Assembly: GCA_023255285.1 (NCBI GenBank)
Contig: JALRIY010000115.1
Coordinates: 1 to 7,112, forward strand
DNA length: 7,112 bases
Reading direction: 5' to 3'
From: Algoriphagus sp.
Lineage (GTDB): Bacteria > Bacteroidota > Bacteroidia > Cytophagales > Cyclobacteriaceae
Position numbers and translations under genes: made by a program. The notes below the pieces were generated by a model. That model saw only the letters and a list, made by a program, of their open reading frames with translations, was not told where the DNA came from and did no database searches. This document shows, piece by piece, positions 6,228-7,112 of this stretch (its first letter is position 1; each line of letters begins with the position of its first letter).

Positions 6228-7088
6228 ATGAAATTAATCCGATTTGGAGTACCCGGCCAAGAACGTCCAGGAATAGAAGATTCCTCCGGAAAAAAATTGG
6301 ATTGTTCTTCCTTTGGAGAAGATTGGAACGAATCATTTTTTGAAAATAATGGCTTAAATCGACTGAATCAATGGTTGGAAATCAACCAAGTTGACTTACC
6401 GGAAATTTCTTCAACTAGTCGCCTAGGGGCCCCTATAGCCCGCCCTTCAAAGATAATCTGCATTGGACTCAACTATCGGAAACACGCAGAAGAGGCCGGT
6501 ATGCCTGTTCCTGAAGCTCCTATCCTCTTTATGAAGGCGAGCAGCTCCCTATGTGGGCCATTTGACCCGATTTACATACCTAAAAATTCCACCCAAACCG
6601 ACTGGGAAGTCGAATTAGCTGTGGTCATCGGTAAACGTGCCAAGTACATCAAAAAAGAAAATGCATACGACTACATCGCTGGTTATTGCGTCCACAATGA
6701 TGTTAGCGAACGAGACTTCCAGCTACGTCAAGGCGGGCAATGGACCAAAGGAAAGAGTGCAGACCACTTTGCTCCCTTAGGACCCTACCTCGTCACCAAA
6801 GAAGAAATTCCAAATCCTCACCAACTCTCGATCTGGCTTGAGGTCAATGGCAAACTGCTTCAAAATAGCACTACCTCAGATTTGATTTTTGATATTCCTA
6901 CATTAGTGTCCTATGTGAGTAATTACATGACACTTCTTCCTGGTGACGTCATCTCGACAGGCACCCCTGCGGGGGTTGGGATGGGTTTACCAGAACCAAG
7001 ATACCTAGTTCCTGGCGACCGGGTTCGCCTTGGAATCGAAGGTCTAGGTGAATCAGAACAAGTAGCAATTCTCGACCCAGAAACATGA
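6228..7088 (+). CDS. FAH family hydrolase, probable 2,4-diketo-3-deoxy-L-fuconate hydrolase
   Basis: A 286-residue fumarylacetoacetate hydrolase family enzyme (PF01557). A variable N-terminal domain (about 1-70, starting MKLIRFGVPG) precedes the catalytic domain (about 73-283). ICIGLNYRKHAEEAG (77-91), the DWEVELAVVIGK block (125-136) with metal ligands Glu127 and Glu129, HNDVSERDFQ (157-166) with metal ligand Asp158, WTKGKS (172-177) with a conserved Lys, and STGTPAGVG (243-251) are all present. Homologues are often annotated as ureidoglycolate lyase. No purine-degradation gene lies nearby, while the SDR upstream and the lactonase-like amidohydrolase downstream point to hydrolytic C-C cleavage of a 2,4-diketo-3-deoxy sugar acid to pyruvate and lactate. 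The stop overlaps the next start in an ATGA arrangement (7085-7088), indicating tight coupling. The SDR gene ends 46 bases upstream. Confidence 0.92.
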   Translation: MKLIRFGVPGQERPGIEDSSGKKLDCSSFGEDWNESFFENNGLNRLNQWLEINQVDLPEISSTSRLGAPIARPSKIICIGLNYRKHAEEAGMPVPEAPILFMKASSSLCGPFDPIYIPKNSTQTDWEVELAVVIGKRAKYIKKENAYDYIAGYCVHNDVSERDFQLRQGGQWTKGKSADHFAPLGPYLVTKEEIPNPHQLSIWLEVNGKLLQNSTTSDLIFDIPTLVSYVSNYMTLLPGDVISTGTPAGVGMGLPEPRYLVPGDRVRLGIEGLGESEQVAILDPET

Positions 7089-7112
7089 AAATTGACTCCC
7101 ACCAACACTTCT
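7085..7112 (+). CDS. Amidohydrolase-2 family protein, N-terminal nine codons only (probable sugar lactonase)
   Basis: The ATG at 7085 overlaps the FAH gene stop by four bases (ATGA) and opens MKIDSHQHF before the window ends. The HxH motif in DSHQHF is the first metal-binding motif of the amidohydrolase-2 family (PF04909). This exact type of start is common in the branch containing L-fuconolactonase and L-rhamnono-lactonase, usually continuing with W. In context it would open the 1,5- or 1,4-lactone made by the sugar dehydrogenase to give L-fuconate. Only nine residues are visible, so the call rests on the motif plus operon context. Other amidohydrolase-2 members, such as decarboxylases, remain possible. 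Confidence 0.72.

Noticed and set aside
6228..7088. Ureidoglycolate lyase annotation for the FAH family gene
   Set aside because: That name is commonly transferred to this family, but no allantoin or purine genes are nearby, while the SDR and lactonase-like neighbours fit a sugar-acid hydrolase.

Overview
The window reads as chromosomal DNA of a Bacteroidota bacterium, most likely a marine or aquatic Cytophagales/Cyclobacteriaceae-type organism (inference). The support is an AT-leaning composition, starts without clear Shine-Dalgarno sites, A/T-rich leaders, at least one match to the Bacteroidota -7 promoter element (TAnnTTTG), and protein variants typical of that phylum. No rRNA, tRNA, CRISPR array, transposase or phage gene was seen.

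Layout. Bases 983 to 1 (minus strand) hold most of an AI-2E family permease whose C-terminus runs off the left edge. A divergent 545-base gap (984-1528) follows. It contains several inverted repeats and a small broken reading frame whose two halves are rejoined by removing one copy of a 7-base tandem duplication. All later genes are on the plus strand: a secreted esterase D/FrmB-like hydrolase (1529-2383), a PlsC-like acyltransferase (2453-3583), an exported cyclophilin-type prolyl isomerase (3720-4310), a Gfo/Idh/MocA oxidoreductase (4303-5376), an SDR dehydrogenase (5423-6181), a fumarylacetoacetate hydrolase (FAH) family enzyme (6228-7088) and the first nine codons of an amidohydrolase-2 family protein (from 7085).

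The right-hand block looks like part of a catabolic operon for a 6-deoxy sugar (L-fucose, or less likely L-rhamnose) by the non-phosphorylative diketo-hydrolase route. The Gfo/Idh enzyme is a candidate sugar dehydrogenase, the amidohydrolase a candidate lactonase, the SDR a candidate 2-keto-3-deoxy-acid dehydrogenase and the FAH enzyme a candidate 2,4-diketo-3-deoxy-acid hydrolase giving pyruvate plus lactate. The acid dehydratase and transporter are not in the window. The cyclophilin gene overlaps the Gfo/Idh gene by 8 bases, so the two are probably co-transcribed and may be translationally coupled.

The most interesting non-coding signal is the 136-base leader in front of the cyclophilin. 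One strand segment (3682-3691) can pair perfectly either with an upstream arm (3652-3660) or with a downstream arm ending one base before the start codon (3712-3718). This is the layout of a two-state RNA switch. It was seen by eye and has not been tested.
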